A DNA stretch of 64,000 bases, taken from positions 1 through 64,000 of the forward strand of contig CAZRBG010000034.1 of NCBI GenBank assembly GCA_964598225.1. The letters run 5' to 3'. The notes under the pieces were generated by a model, which was not told the DNA's origin, ran no database searches, and saw nothing but the letters and a program-made list of their open reading frames with translations. Each line of letters starts with the position of its first letter. Position 1 is the first letter of the stretch. Positions 35,056 to 43,599 of this stretch are shown in pieces. Origin of the DNA: SG8-4 sp964598225 (lineage in GTDB: Bacteria; Planctomycetota; Phycisphaerae; Sedimentisphaerales; Anaerobacaceae). A program made the position numbers and the translations under genes.

Positions 35056-35469
35056 GCCGTTCGCCGGATTTCGGATTTAAGACTCAACGAGCTTGAGCTG
35101 GCTTCAGACTGTCCCTGTGAACCAAGACCATGTCCGCCGAGGAAAACACCAATACCGCCTTTCGTTCCTTTAGCATCTTCTTGAGTAAGCGCAACACCGA
35201 AATGGACTAACTCCGTAACTCCTTTTTCTCTGCTCCATTGTTTCCCGTTAAGAGAGTGTGGGTCGAAATTGCCGCCAACAGGATTTACGTCAGCATTCTT
35301 CTGGATCAGGTTCTGCCTTGCTTCGACGACACCATCGACAATTTGAACCAATGTGTCTCTTACGAAATCTTTCAATTCCATAAACGCTCACCTCCTATTA
35401 AGAATGTTGGAGTATAGCAGCATATTTTACGATTTCCAGACAATAGACCCGCGAATTTAAAGCATCAAC

Positions 35470-35625
35470 CGCAGGGCACTCTTTTAAACATCTTCACAAC
35501 TAGCTTGCGAATGTCAAGTGGTAGATTGTCCCACCGCTCGATACGCTTGCTCAAATCCTGCTCGATTTCCGGCGTTAGAATAAGTCGTTTCAAGCTGAGA
35601 ATTTTCCGACTCTATCTCAAAAACG
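35470..35625 (-). pseudogene. Short C-terminal gene remnant
   Basis: A minus-strand frame with no good start reads LILTPEIEQDLSKRIERWDN then LPLDIRKLVVKMFKR before a stop near 35472. The W-x-x-L-P-x-x-I/R pattern resembles the last helix of some recombinases and small DNA-binding proteins. It overlaps the terminator after the tRNA, so it may be a decayed end or chance. Confidence 0.25.
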
Positions 35626-35659
35626 CAAGCCACGGACAAGCCGTGCCCGCCCGTGGCTT
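35619..35659 (-). terminator. Terminator of the tRNA-Arg transcript
   Basis: AAGCCACGG / CCGTGGCTT stem, 15-nt loop, closely followed on the minus strand by five T. It lies about 55 bp after the tRNA 3' end. Confidence 0.75.
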
Positions 35660-35713
35660 TGTTGCTTTCGGGCGTGCCCTCGTAAGTCTACTGTTTACCT
35701 ATACTTCGCTTAA

Positions 35714-35787
35714 TACGCCTGGGAGGATTCGAACCCCCAACCTTCGGTTCCGTAGACCGACGCTCTGTCCAATTGAGCTACAGGCGC
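35714..35787 (-). tRNA. tRNA-Arg (anticodon ACG)
   Basis: A 74-nt cloverleaf on the minus strand. Acceptor GCGCCTG pairs with CAGGCGT (last pair G-U). The anticodon loop CTACGGA gives ACG, whose first base would be deaminated to inosine. The T arm is GGGGG-TTCGAAT-CCTCC. CCA is not encoded. Confidence 0.95.
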
Positions 35788-35805
35788 TGAATAATATTGA
35801 TGCAT

Positions 35806-35835
35806 AGTATAATCAGGACACAAACGCAGTGTCAA
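35806..35835 (-). promoter_or_regulatory. Promoter of tRNA-Arg(ACG)
   Basis: On the minus strand TTGACA, an 18-bp spacer and TATACT lie about 20 bp before the tRNA 5' end. Confidence 0.75.
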
Positions 35836-35904
35836 AGGAAATAGCACACATACGGCGAAAAAAGCGGGTTGGGTTCCTGTAATATTAAGTCGTCGTGGCC
35901 CTTG

Positions 35905-38871
35905 CTATTGGCAATCCCGGCATACGTCGGGGGCCGGCCGGCCGCCCGGCATGTCCATGCGGGGATTTTGTTTCAGCATTTGTGTGATCGGCTCGAAAGT
36001 TGCCAGGATGGTGCGATAGTCCGGATCTGTGGTGTCGGCGAAGACCGCCGTGCCGCACTTCTGGGTTCCGCCGACAGATTCGGCAAGCGGGGCGAGCAGG
36101 AAGTTATTCATTTCCGGTTCGGTTATGCGGGTCCAAGCGCGGCGGGGGATTTTGCCTTTATCGTGGCATTGGCTGCAACGCCGTGCGGCCACATCCGCCA
36201 GCACCCGATCCAGGTTCTGGGGATAAATTCTGCGGCAGCCCACTTTTCCCGGATAGGCGGTTTCGCTGCTGCCGTAGTAGGGGACGTTAAGATCGATCCA
36301 TGCCAGAATACGCCGACGGCTCTTGTCGTCTAATTGGATTCGCGGCCGGCCGTTTTCGTCGGGATGGCCGGAGAGAACGACCTCGGCCAGCCTGCTCTTG
36401 GGAGAGCCCCAGGCCATGAGGGATACTTCGAGAATATTCTGCTCTTGGCCGTTGTAGGTCGGGATCCAATTGACATAAGGGCTTCCCTTTCCGCCCTGGT
36501 TTTCCCGGGCCAGAACGTCATAAGATACATTGAAGAAATCTGTCTTGCCGCCGGTAAGGTCGATCCCGTCTGGTGCATCCTTAGGGTTATGACATTCGGT
36601 GCAATGCTGATCCAGTATTGGTTGTACGATACGAGAATAATCGAAACCCGTGACTCCCCATTCCGGTTCTTCCATTTCCCGGGCAAGCAACGCGGCACGA
36701 ATTCCGCGCTGTGCCGGGGGGCTCTGTCGCCGGGGCTCGTGACAGCCGACGCAGCCCTGAGTCTCTCCGGGCATCAGGTGTGTGAAGCTTCGCATCCGCT
36801 GCAGGGCTCTTCCTTTGCCATCAAGCACCATGAAGTAGATGGGAACTCCGGCCGGTACGCGGAAGTAAGCCGAACCATCCGCTTCGACCGGGACTTCGCC
36901 CAGGACCTTCTTGCCGGCATAAGTTGCGCCGCAGGAAATCACAGGAAACTGAAAGCCGAAGGCGCGCAGACTCGGATCGATCCGAACGGATTTGGACAAT
37001 TCCTGTACGACGCGGATCCGCTTGACTTGTCCTCGCTTCACATATGGTTCGAGGCCTTTATAAACATCCTGCAGGTACACGAAGGCATGATCTTTATTGC
37101 GCCCAGAACGGGGTAATCCCGAAGCAATTTTCGCCGGTCGCAGCCGGGGCCTGATCGGTTGTGCGCAGAAGTATTGCATACCGTCGGCGGGGCGGGGCAG
37201 AGTGGTGGATTGGCAATCGCCGGAGAGAGTCCTTACCAGTACCGGGCCTCTGGCTGAGACCAGGAATCGCGTGCCGTCGAGCGGCAGCGGGCAGCTATAG
37301 GGTTTAGGTTCGGGAGTGTTGCCGTTTCCCTTATCGACCGGAGGGATGCGTACATCGGGCGTGATATTCTGGATGGCCTCCTGGGCGTTAAGTCCTTTTG
37401 ATCGGTCGATGATGCCGATGGCGCCGCGGGTGGGGCCGTTGTGACCGGTCATCGTGCATAAGATCTTATTGGTGGCGGGGATTTGTCGGGGCTCCATGAA
37501 CGTGCCGGGCGAAATAACGCCGTTGCCGAAATACATCGACAGGTTTGTGCCGTCCGGATTTATTGTCCAGAGGCTCTGAATTGGTATGGCGGGCTTGTCG
37601 ACATATTCCCAGCGGCTGTATATAATCCGGCCGTCGTGCAATGGGTAGGGGGTAAAATCATTCAGGTAGTTTGAGGATATTTTTTGAACGTTGCTGCCGT
37701 CCGCGTTCATCCTGTAGACCACGCCCACCGGGGCGTGCCAGCAGTAGGCGAATTGCGGCGAGCGTGAACTCAAGAAAGCTATCCCGCCGTCGGGAAGCCA
37801 GCAGGCGTTGTAGTCGTGCCATATTCCGTCGGTGATCTGTTTCAGTCCGGTCCCGTCTGTGCGTATTGTCCAGAGGTGGTAGCCTTCGTCTTCTTTCCTT
37901 CGCCAACTGAAAAGAATGAGTTCACCGTCGTATGAGAGGTCGCAATCCAGGATTTGGCCCTCGTCGGAGCGGACCAGCTCAAGCGGCTCGTCTTCAGGGT
38001 TATGAATGTCGAAGATATAAAGTCCACCGCCGGGTTTGAAACCTTCATAGTGGTACGTATACACGTGTGAAGCCTTGATTTCGTGCCGTTTGATGGCCAC
38101 AAGTCGATTAACGTCGAACAAAAGAACTTCCCTCTGGAGTTGGGAAAGTTCTGTTTCGTTCTGCTCGGGCCGGCGTCGAAGGCTCTGCAAGTCCGATAAA
38201 TGACTTTTGTATTGCCGATAGTCTGCTCCGTGTTCGTGCCGGCATTCCTGAATGAGCCGATGTAATTTGTCGCAGTCCACATGATCTATCTGAGGCACGC
38301 CGCTCAAAGGCATATTCGACCTTGCCTGCAGTTTACGAAAGGCTTTTGTTGTCAGCTTAGCCGGATAGACTTCAATCTCCGAAGCCCCCGGATTTGAGCC
38401 GCCATAGGAGCTTGTGAACCGTATGATAAGGCTTTTGGTTTGTGCCGGCTGGGGAAGGCTGATTCTTTGCGGGCCGTGCAGCATCTTCAATTCACCCGTC
38501 AGGACCGGCTTATCCGAATCAGACAGGAGTATTTCGTATCCCCTCCAGCATTCTCTCATTTGAAAGGCCGTCCGGCCATAGTACACAATTTCAGCGACTG
38601 AAACAGGCCGGCTCCATTCAAAACGAACGTGTGAATGATTCCTGTGGGTAGCTCCGTTCACACACCACGCCCGGCCCACATCGTTTTGGCCGTCTGCGGC
38701 CGGGATCTTTCCATCGGCGACATTTCGGGCCTGATATTGGTGATTGTATTCGGAGTCGGCACCGATTGACGCCTTTGGCGCCAGATTGTCCGGCTGAGCC
38801 TGTACCGCCTCCGAGTGCAGAGCTATGAGCGTCAGCAAGCAAAATGTACGCAGGTGAATTTGATAGCTCAT
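35905..38871 (-). CDS. Exported TolB-propeller/c-type heme protein, HzsA-related
   Basis: 988 residues. The signal peptide is followed by a discoidin-like carbohydrate-binding region (about 28-170, DNLAPKASIGADSEYNHQYQ and EIEVYPAKL). Next comes a long TolB/PD40 propeller (about 265-620, repeats such as LWTIRTDGTGLKQITDGIWH and VYRMNADGSNVQKISS). A C-terminal cytochrome-like region has three CxxCH heme motifs: CVGCH near 707, CTECH near 756 and CSQCH near 897. A final CRDCQ at the very end lacks the His. AGGAG precedes the start. This layout is annotated in planctomycetes as hydrazine synthase alpha middle domain; hydrazine synthesis is not implied, since no partner subunits are here. Probably periplasmic electron transfer coupled to glycan binding. 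Confidence 0.8.
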   Translation of the reverse strand: MSYQIHLRTFCLLTLIALHSEAVQAQPDNLAPKASIGADSEYNHQYQARNVADGKIPAADGQNDVGRAWCVNGATHRNHSHVRFEWSRPVSVAEIVYYGRTAFQMRECWRGYEILLSDSDKPVLTGELKMLHGPQRISLPQPAQTKSLIIRFTSSYGGSNPGASEIEVYPAKLTTKAFRKLQARSNMPLSGVPQIDHVDCDKLHRLIQECRHEHGADYRQYKSHLSDLQSLRRRPEQNETELSQLQREVLLFDVNRLVAIKRHEIKASHVYTYHYEGFKPGGGLYIFDIHNPEDEPLELVRSDEGQILDCDLSYDGELILFSWRRKEDEGYHLWTIRTDGTGLKQITDGIWHDYNACWLPDGGIAFLSSRSPQFAYCWHAPVGVVYRMNADGSNVQKISSNYLNDFTPYPLHDGRIIYSRWEYVDKPAIPIQSLWTINPDGTNLSMYFGNGVISPGTFMEPRQIPATNKILCTMTGHNGPTRGAIGIIDRSKGLNAQEAIQNITPDVRIPPVDKGNGNTPEPKPYSCPLPLDGTRFLVSARGPVLVRTLSGDCQSTTLPRPADGMQYFCAQPIRPRLRPAKIASGLPRSGRNKDHAFVYLQDVYKGLEPYVKRGQVKRIRVVQELSKSVRIDPSLRAFGFQFPVISCGATYAGKKVLGEVPVEADGSAYFRVPAGVPIYFMVLDGKGRALQRMRSFTHLMPGETQGCVGCHEPRRQSPPAQRGIRAALLAREMEEPEWGVTGFDYSRIVQPILDQHCTECHNPKDAPDGIDLTGGKTDFFNVSYDVLARENQGGKGSPYVNWIPTYNGQEQNILEVSLMAWGSPKSRLAEVVLSGHPDENGRPRIQLDDKSRRRILAWIDLNVPYYGSSETAYPGKVGCRRIYPQNLDRVLADVAARRCSQCHDKGKIPRRAWTRITEPEMNNFLLAPLAESVGGTQKCGTAVFADTTDPDYRTILATFEPITQMLKQNPRMDMPGGRPAPDVCRDCQ

Positions 38872-38954
38872 TTGGCTTGATCTCCTGCAAAACCAGTCAA
38901 TTTCTATTCTAAAAACATTATATCGTTATCGTGGCCGTTCCGCCAAGATAATCC

Positions 38955-38984
38955 TTGACAGATGGTTGTTATGAGTGGATATTC
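38955..38984 (+). promoter_or_regulatory. Possible promoter of the AOR gene
   Basis: TTGACA at 38955 followed after 17-18 bp by GATATT/ATATTC, about 37 bp before the AOR start codon. The -35 is perfect but the -10 is weak. Confidence 0.45.
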
Positions 38985-39020
38985 AAGCAGATTGAAACAT
39001 GCTTGTAAGGAGACTCAATT

Positions 39021-40817
39021 ATGGCGGGCTATACTGGACAATTCTTGCGGATTAATCTCACCACAGGCCGGATCGACAAAAAAAAGCTGGATATGGATTT
39101 GGCGATGAAATTCATAGGAGGTCGGGGGCTGGCATCATATTTTCTCAGCCGGGAAATCGAAGCCGATGTCGATCCTTTAAGCGCGGCCAACAAGATAATC
39201 TTTGCTACCGGGCCTCTTACCGGTTCTCGCGCGCCAACGGCCAGCCGGTACATGGTTGTGACTAAGTCGCCGCTCAGCGGCACGGTCGCCAGCTCCAATT
39301 CGGGCGGATTCTGGGGCGCCGAACTGAAACGCGCCGGTTACGATTTCATCATCGTCGAAGGCAAAGCCGACAAACCATGCTACATCTATATCAAGGACGG
39401 CACGGTCGAGATAAGAGACGCTCAGAAGTGCTGGGGCAAGCTGGTTTCTGAAACAACCGATTTGCTGGTGGAAGAGACAGGCGAAACGAAGGCTCGGATC
39501 GTGACTATCGGCCCGGCCGGGGAGAAGCAGGCGCTGCTGGCCTGCGTAATGAACGATAAATACCGTGCCGCCGGAAGGTCGGGAGTGGGCGCTGTGATGG
39601 GCAGCAAGAACCTCAAGGCCATTGTCGCCCGGGGCACCGGTAAGGTCGCGCCCGCCAGGGACGAAGAGAGCAAGGCGGTTTTGAAGAACGTGCTGAAGAA
39701 AATCCGAGAGAATGACGTCACCAGCAAGGGCCTGCCCACTTACGGAACGTCCGTGCTCGTCAATGTAATTAACGAGAGCGGAATATACCCGACCAACAAT
39801 TTCCAGGAGGCTTATTTCCCGACGGCCGATAAAACCTCGGGCGAGACTTTGGCAGAGAAATATCTTGTCAGGAACGTGGCCTGTTTCGCATGTCCCATTG
39901 CCTGCGGCCGATATTCCAAAGTCGGCGATATTGAAGGCGAGGGGCCTGAATATGAAACGATCTGGTCTTACGGCGCCAGTTGCGGCGTTGACGATCTGGA
40001 GGCTATAATCAAGGCAAACAAGTGGTGCAATGAGTACGGTCTTGACACAATCTCTGCCGGCGCGACGATAGCCTGCGCGATGGAACTGTTCCAGAAGGGG
40101 CATATTACGCCGGATGAAGTCGGCGGTCCGGCTTTGGAGTTCGGTTCCGGCGAAGCGATTGTCGAATGGACCCGCAAGATGGGTGCCGGCGAAGGCTTCG
40201 GAGCCAAACTGGCGCTTGGGTCGGCGCGGCTCGCCGCACAGTACGGGCAGCCCGAATTGTCGATGTCGGTTAAGAAACTGGAGATCCCGGCGTATGATCC
40301 GAGGGGCGTGCAGGGACACGGTCTGAATTACGCCACCTCGAATCGCGGCGGCTGCCACGTGCGTGGTTATATGATCGCTCCTGAGATTGTCGGCCTGCCC
40401 GAGAAGCTGGACCCTTTTTCGCTCGAAGGCAAAGCGACCTGGGTGAAGGGGTTCCAGGATTTGACTGCGGTGATAGACTCGCTCGGGCTGTGCCTGTTTA
40501 CGTCATTCGCGCTTGGGGCGGACGACTACAGGGACATGTTCAATGCAGCGGTGGGCCGGGACTTGACCACCGAGCAGTTATGGAAAACCGGCGACAGGAT
40601 ATGGAATCTTGAGCGAATGTTCAACCTGAAGGCCGGCGTCGGCCCCGATCAGGACAGGCTGCCGAGGCGTCTCGTGTCCGAACCCATACCGAGCGGCCCT
40701 GCCAAGGGACAGGTCCACAGACTGCCGGAACTGCTGCCGGAATATTATAAAGAACGAGGTTGGAACGAGCAGGGTCTGCCGACGGAAGAAAAGCTCGCCG
40801 AACTCGCGATAGGATAG
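39021..40817 (+). CDS. Aldehyde ferredoxin oxidoreductase (tungsten pterin enzyme)
   Basis: A 598-residue AOR-family protein. The N-terminal domain (about 1-205) has GYTGQFLRINLTTGRI, FIGGRGLASYFL and ATGPLTGSRAPTASRYMVVT, and the cofactor-binding RAAGRSGVGAVMGSKNLKAI. Cluster ligands are CFACPIACGR near residues 293-302 and a distant Cys in DSLGLCLF. It oxidises aldehydes to acids, or does the reverse, using ferredoxin and bis-pterin tungsten; it is cytoplasmic and oxygen-sensitive, so the cell is likely anaerobic at times. AAGGAG lies 8 nt before the start. A MoaD-like gene follows 12 bp downstream, as in many AOR operons. Substrate unknown. Confidence 0.93.
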   Translation: MAGYTGQFLRINLTTGRIDKKKLDMDLAMKFIGGRGLASYFLSREIEADVDPLSAANKIIFATGPLTGSRAPTASRYMVVTKSPLSGTVASSNSGGFWGAELKRAGYDFIIVEGKADKPCYIYIKDGTVEIRDAQKCWGKLVSETTDLLVEETGETKARIVTIGPAGEKQALLACVMNDKYRAAGRSGVGAVMGSKNLKAIVARGTGKVAPARDEESKAVLKNVLKKIRENDVTSKGLPTYGTSVLVNVINESGIYPTNNFQEAYFPTADKTSGETLAEKYLVRNVACFACPIACGRYSKVGDIEGEGPEYETIWSYGASCGVDDLEAIIKANKWCNEYGLDTISAGATIACAMELFQKGHITPDEVGGPALEFGSGEAIVEWTRKMGAGEGFGAKLALGSARLAAQYGQPELSMSVKKLEIPAYDPRGVQGHGLNYATSNRGGCHVRGYMIAPEIVGLPEKLDPFSLEGKATWVKGFQDLTAVIDSLGLCLFTSFALGADDYRDMFNAAVGRDLTTEQLWKTGDRIWNLERMFNLKAGVGPDQDRLPRRLVSEPIPSGPAKGQVHRLPELLPEYYKERGWNEQGLPTEEKLAELAIG

Positions 40818-40829
40818 GGAGCCGGCAAT

Positions 40830-41069
40830 ATGGTGGTGGAGGTAAGGCTTTTTGCGTCTTTCAGAGAAGGCCGCTTCAAGGAAAAAGAACTGGAAATACC
40901 CGAAGGAAGCTCGCTGAGTGATTTGCTGGCTCATCTCGACATCGACCGCAGGGATGCAAAGATCACCATCGTCAATGGTTCGGCGGTTTCAGCCGAACAC
41001 AAACTCACCGAGAAGGACGTGATTGCAATCTTTCCTCCCATAGCCGGAGGTGGAAGCATAGACTATTGA
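40830..41069 (+). CDS. MoaD/ThiS-family sulfur carrier with extended C-terminus
   Basis: A 79-residue ubiquitin-fold protein (VEVRLFASFREGRFKEKELE, ALTERNATELY a beta-grasp start; LTEKDVIAIFPPIAGGG near the end). Normal MoaD proteins must end in Gly-Gly for adenylation and thiocarboxylation. Here GGG is followed by Ser-Ile-Asp-Tyr, so the tail would need removal or the protein is inactive. The Asp-Tyr-stop codons lie in the terminal repeat of the palindromic element at 41061-41174. It follows the AOR gene by 12 bp and probably served sulfur transfer to its pterin cofactor. Confidence 0.85.
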   Translation: MVVEVRLFASFREGRFKEKELEIPEGSSLSDLLAHLDIDRRDAKITIVNGSAVSAEHKLTEKDVIAIFPPIAGGGSIDY

Positions 41070-41174
41070 ATATCCGCACCGTTAGTAGTGACGCCGTAAG
41101 GCGTTATTCTTTAGCAATATGCCCTGGCGGGCACACTACAAACAGCATGTCTTCCGATATTCTATTCAATAGTC
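41061..41174. repeat. MITE-like palindromic element 1
   Basis: A 114-bp element with perfect 12-bp terminal inverted repeats (GACTATTGAATA / TATTCAATAGTC). It encloses TAGTGACGCCGTAAGGCGTT at 41086-41105. Its left end supplies the stop codon of the MoaD-like gene. Related ends occur at 50466-50552. Confidence 0.7.
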
Positions 41175-41179
41175 AATCC

Positions 41180-43522
41180 CTAAGTGTTCTCGATTGATTT
41201 TCGAAGCTCGCGGCAGGACTGGAAGAACTCTTCAGGCGTCATTTCTTTGAGAAACACCAGGCCTCGCGTTGCACGAATCAGGCCGCTTGTATGGTTATAA
41301 AACCATTCCCTGCCAAGGCACGTTTTGATCTGGCGGTATTGACTGACCTGAATGCGCTGAGCGAGTTCCGAGAACGGCCCGTCGTACTCGTGGCTCGGGA
41401 AAGACGCGTTCTTCTGGCTGGAGAATGAATTCATGAATGCATCATGAGCGGTTGCGAACATTGCCATCGTCACGGGCACGTAGACATTGGCTTCGGAAGG
41501 ATCGAAGCGGAACCAGACATTTCTGTAGCCCCACACCTTCAAGTCGGTTCGGCCGCTTCGTTTCAGATGGATGCGAAGCGCTTCAGCCAGGGCCTGCATT
41601 ACTTTGTAATGAGTATCGGGGCCGCTCGCCTCGGGATCGAAAGCAACGGTGACCACGTCCGGCCGGACGCGCTGAAGTTCCTCGACGATTGGGCGGACGT
41701 CCTCGTCCATGCTCGGTTCGCTCGTAAAAATGTCCCCCGTATAAAAGCCCAGCCGCAGATGCCTGATGTTTTGGCACTGCCAGCCGTAATAGCCCCAGAG
41801 ACACTCAGCCTCCCACTCGCGGCACATGCCTTTGAGCTTCTGTATGTATTCAGGATCTTTCTTGCCGGGGTAAACCGTTAAGAAGTAGTCTTCCAATTCG
41901 GATATGCGAACTTCCATGTTGTCCAGAAAGCTCTCGTCGAACAATTCGACAAGGTTGCGAAGCATCCTGCGCGCCCGACCCTCGGCTTTGTTGTACTCAT
42001 TCATCGCGGCCACGCCGTCGAGATACTCCCACACGTCGCGATTGCGCTCGGTATCACGGCCGGGGGCAAAATAGTCTTCCTCGATCAAGGACCTGAATTC
42101 GTCCCTGGCCAGAAATTGCAGAAGATTGCTCATCTGAGACGCCATGTAGTCATTGGTTACGGAGGTGAAGCCGCTTGTGAAAGTAACGAAATGATGCGTG
42201 TTGGTATGCCGGCGAAAATGACGCACGACCTGGGCGAAGTAACCCAGCGTAATATCGTCATGATGAGGCTCGGTATGCAGGAAACATTTATTCTTATAGA
42301 CTTCCACGCCTTTGTTGATTCTCGCGATAAGGTTGCTGCGGACCATTTTTGCCAGCATGTGTAATGGTTCGGGCCGTCTCTCGATCAGCGCCGAGACAAA
42401 TCGGTCGGACGTTGCGTCGCGATCCGTCAGATCATGTAGCTTTCTGTTTCGTCTGACGGCCAATCGAACGAGGGCCTCCTCGACGTCTGCATCGCTTATC
42501 TCCGGCTTGTTTCGCAGGATTTCTATCCGCCGCTCAATAAGACATCCGGCCGCGCCGCGCGTGATATAGAATCGAGCGTTCGGCAGTCTTCTCAGACTGC
42601 TTGCAGGGACGCGAATGTGGTTATCTGCTTCAATTGCCTGTGCGATGAGTCCGGCTTTTGCCTGACCGGCGGCTATGATGATGGCTGCGCACTCGGGATT
42701 GAATGTAATTGTTCGCAGTCCGATTGTGATTACCAGGCACTTGCGTGCGGTTTCGATTCCTCCGAGGTCGGTGGCGGCGGCGGCCTGAGTCTCGTAGTTG
42801 ATCGGGCAAAGACGTGTTGTGGAATTGTGATCCGAACCTTTGATATTGAAGCCGATGTGACCGTCAGGACCTATGCCGCCGAGGAAGAAGCCTATGCCGC
42901 CGAGTTGGCGTATTCGATGCTCGTACTCCATGCACCATTGATCGACCTGTTCGAGAACACCTTTCTGTTTCCGCTCAAAATCATTGGTCGGCCGGCGAAA
43001 TCGCAAAGTCAAGTCCACATGGTTGTCGGGCCATATATCCTGAAGCTTTTGTCCCGGTTTCAGACCGATTGTGGCCGGATCCATCAGAAGAGCCTTGTTA
43101 GGATCCAGGCCGAATCCCTTTATATAGAAATGCTTGACGTAGTAGTTGAAGCTGTTGTGCTGAGACGAATCCAGCGGGTAAAACTCATCTATCTGAACGA
43201 AATGAAGACTTCTCATGTCCGGTCTGTTGGCCGGATCAACGCCATTTTCCTCAAGCAGCTCCTGGCTTTCGGGCTCATGCCAGCTACCGAGCAGATGCGT
43301 GACCCACTTGATGAAGTGCTCCGGTGTTTTACCTGTGGGGAGAGAGAGCACTCCGCCGGGATTGTTCTGGACCCACTCCAAAAATCGCATAGCGGCCAGT
43401 CTCCCAAGCAAAGGAAAGCTCTCGACTACAATTGTCGGGATTTTCTCTGTCGGCGAGTACAGTGTACTGAATCGCGAAGCCTGTATGGCGACTTTCTCCA
43501 CGGGTGTCAAGTTCACATCCAT
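41180..43522 (-). CDS. Glucosamine-6-phosphate deaminase-like / PIG-L deacetylase fusion
   Basis: 780 residues. The N-terminal part (about 1-330) is NagB-like: LSLPTGKTPEHF, FVQIDEFYPL and GIGPDGHIGFNI are substrate and catalytic segments of hexosamine-phosphate isomerase/deaminases. The C-terminal part (about 400-780) is a PIG-L/LmbE-type deacetylase: HTEPHHDDITLG carries the metal-binding H-x-D-D, and VRPDVVTVAFDPEASGPDTH is the later motif. Joined, they could deacetylate an N-acetylhexosamine and then deaminate it. Similar fusions exist in Bacteroidetes and planctomycetes. No tight operon; convergent with the MoaD-like gene, with the palindromic element between. Confidence 0.87.
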   Translation of the reverse strand: MDVNLTPVEKVAIQASRFSTLYSPTEKIPTIVVESFPLLGRLAAMRFLEWVQNNPGGVLSLPTGKTPEHFIKWVTHLLGSWHEPESQELLEENGVDPANRPDMRSLHFVQIDEFYPLDSSQHNSFNYYVKHFYIKGFGLDPNKALLMDPATIGLKPGQKLQDIWPDNHVDLTLRFRRPTNDFERKQKGVLEQVDQWCMEYEHRIRQLGGIGFFLGGIGPDGHIGFNIKGSDHNSTTRLCPINYETQAAAATDLGGIETARKCLVITIGLRTITFNPECAAIIIAAGQAKAGLIAQAIEADNHIRVPASSLRRLPNARFYITRGAAGCLIERRIEILRNKPEISDADVEEALVRLAVRRNRKLHDLTDRDATSDRFVSALIERRPEPLHMLAKMVRSNLIARINKGVEVYKNKCFLHTEPHHDDITLGYFAQVVRHFRRHTNTHHFVTFTSGFTSVTNDYMASQMSNLLQFLARDEFRSLIEEDYFAPGRDTERNRDVWEYLDGVAAMNEYNKAEGRARRMLRNLVELFDESFLDNMEVRISELEDYFLTVYPGKKDPEYIQKLKGMCREWEAECLWGYYGWQCQNIRHLRLGFYTGDIFTSEPSMDEDVRPIVEELQRVRPDVVTVAFDPEASGPDTHYKVMQALAEALRIHLKRSGRTDLKVWGYRNVWFRFDPSEANVYVPVTMAMFATAHDAFMNSFSSQKNASFPSHEYDGPFSELAQRIQVSQYRQIKTCLGREWFYNHTSGLIRATRGLVFLKEMTPEEFFQSCRELRKSIENT

Positions 43523-43530
43523 ATTACTCT

Positions 43531-43597
43531 CGTGCTGCGTGCCGCGTACTGAGTGCTGCGTACTTCGCAGAACGCAGAACGCGGAACGCGGAACGAA
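43531..43597. repeat. Short tandem/palindromic GC-rich repeat
   Basis: Imperfect repeats of TGCTGCGT on the left and AACGCAGAACGCGGAACGCG on the right, which can fold back on each other around TACTTCGCAG. It lies between the deaminase fusion and the regulator gene. Confidence 0.6.
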
Positions 43598-43599
43598 AT

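Larger units (their letters stand above)
34893..35381 (-). pseudogene. Hypothetical protein gene disrupted at its 3' end
   Basis: The first about 105 codons look like a real protein: MELKDFVRDTLVQIVDGVVE, VNPVGGNFDPHSLNG, then VTELVHFGVALTQEDAKGTK and IGVFLGGHGLGSQGQ. From about 35060 the frame runs antisense through the G-rich repeat, giving a Pro/Asn-rich artefact, and then into the transposase. I infer that the transposon or the repeat replaced the natural C-terminus. The start is well placed (AGGAGGTGAGCG upstream). Function unknown; no second half was found on the other side of the transposase. Confidence 0.5.
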
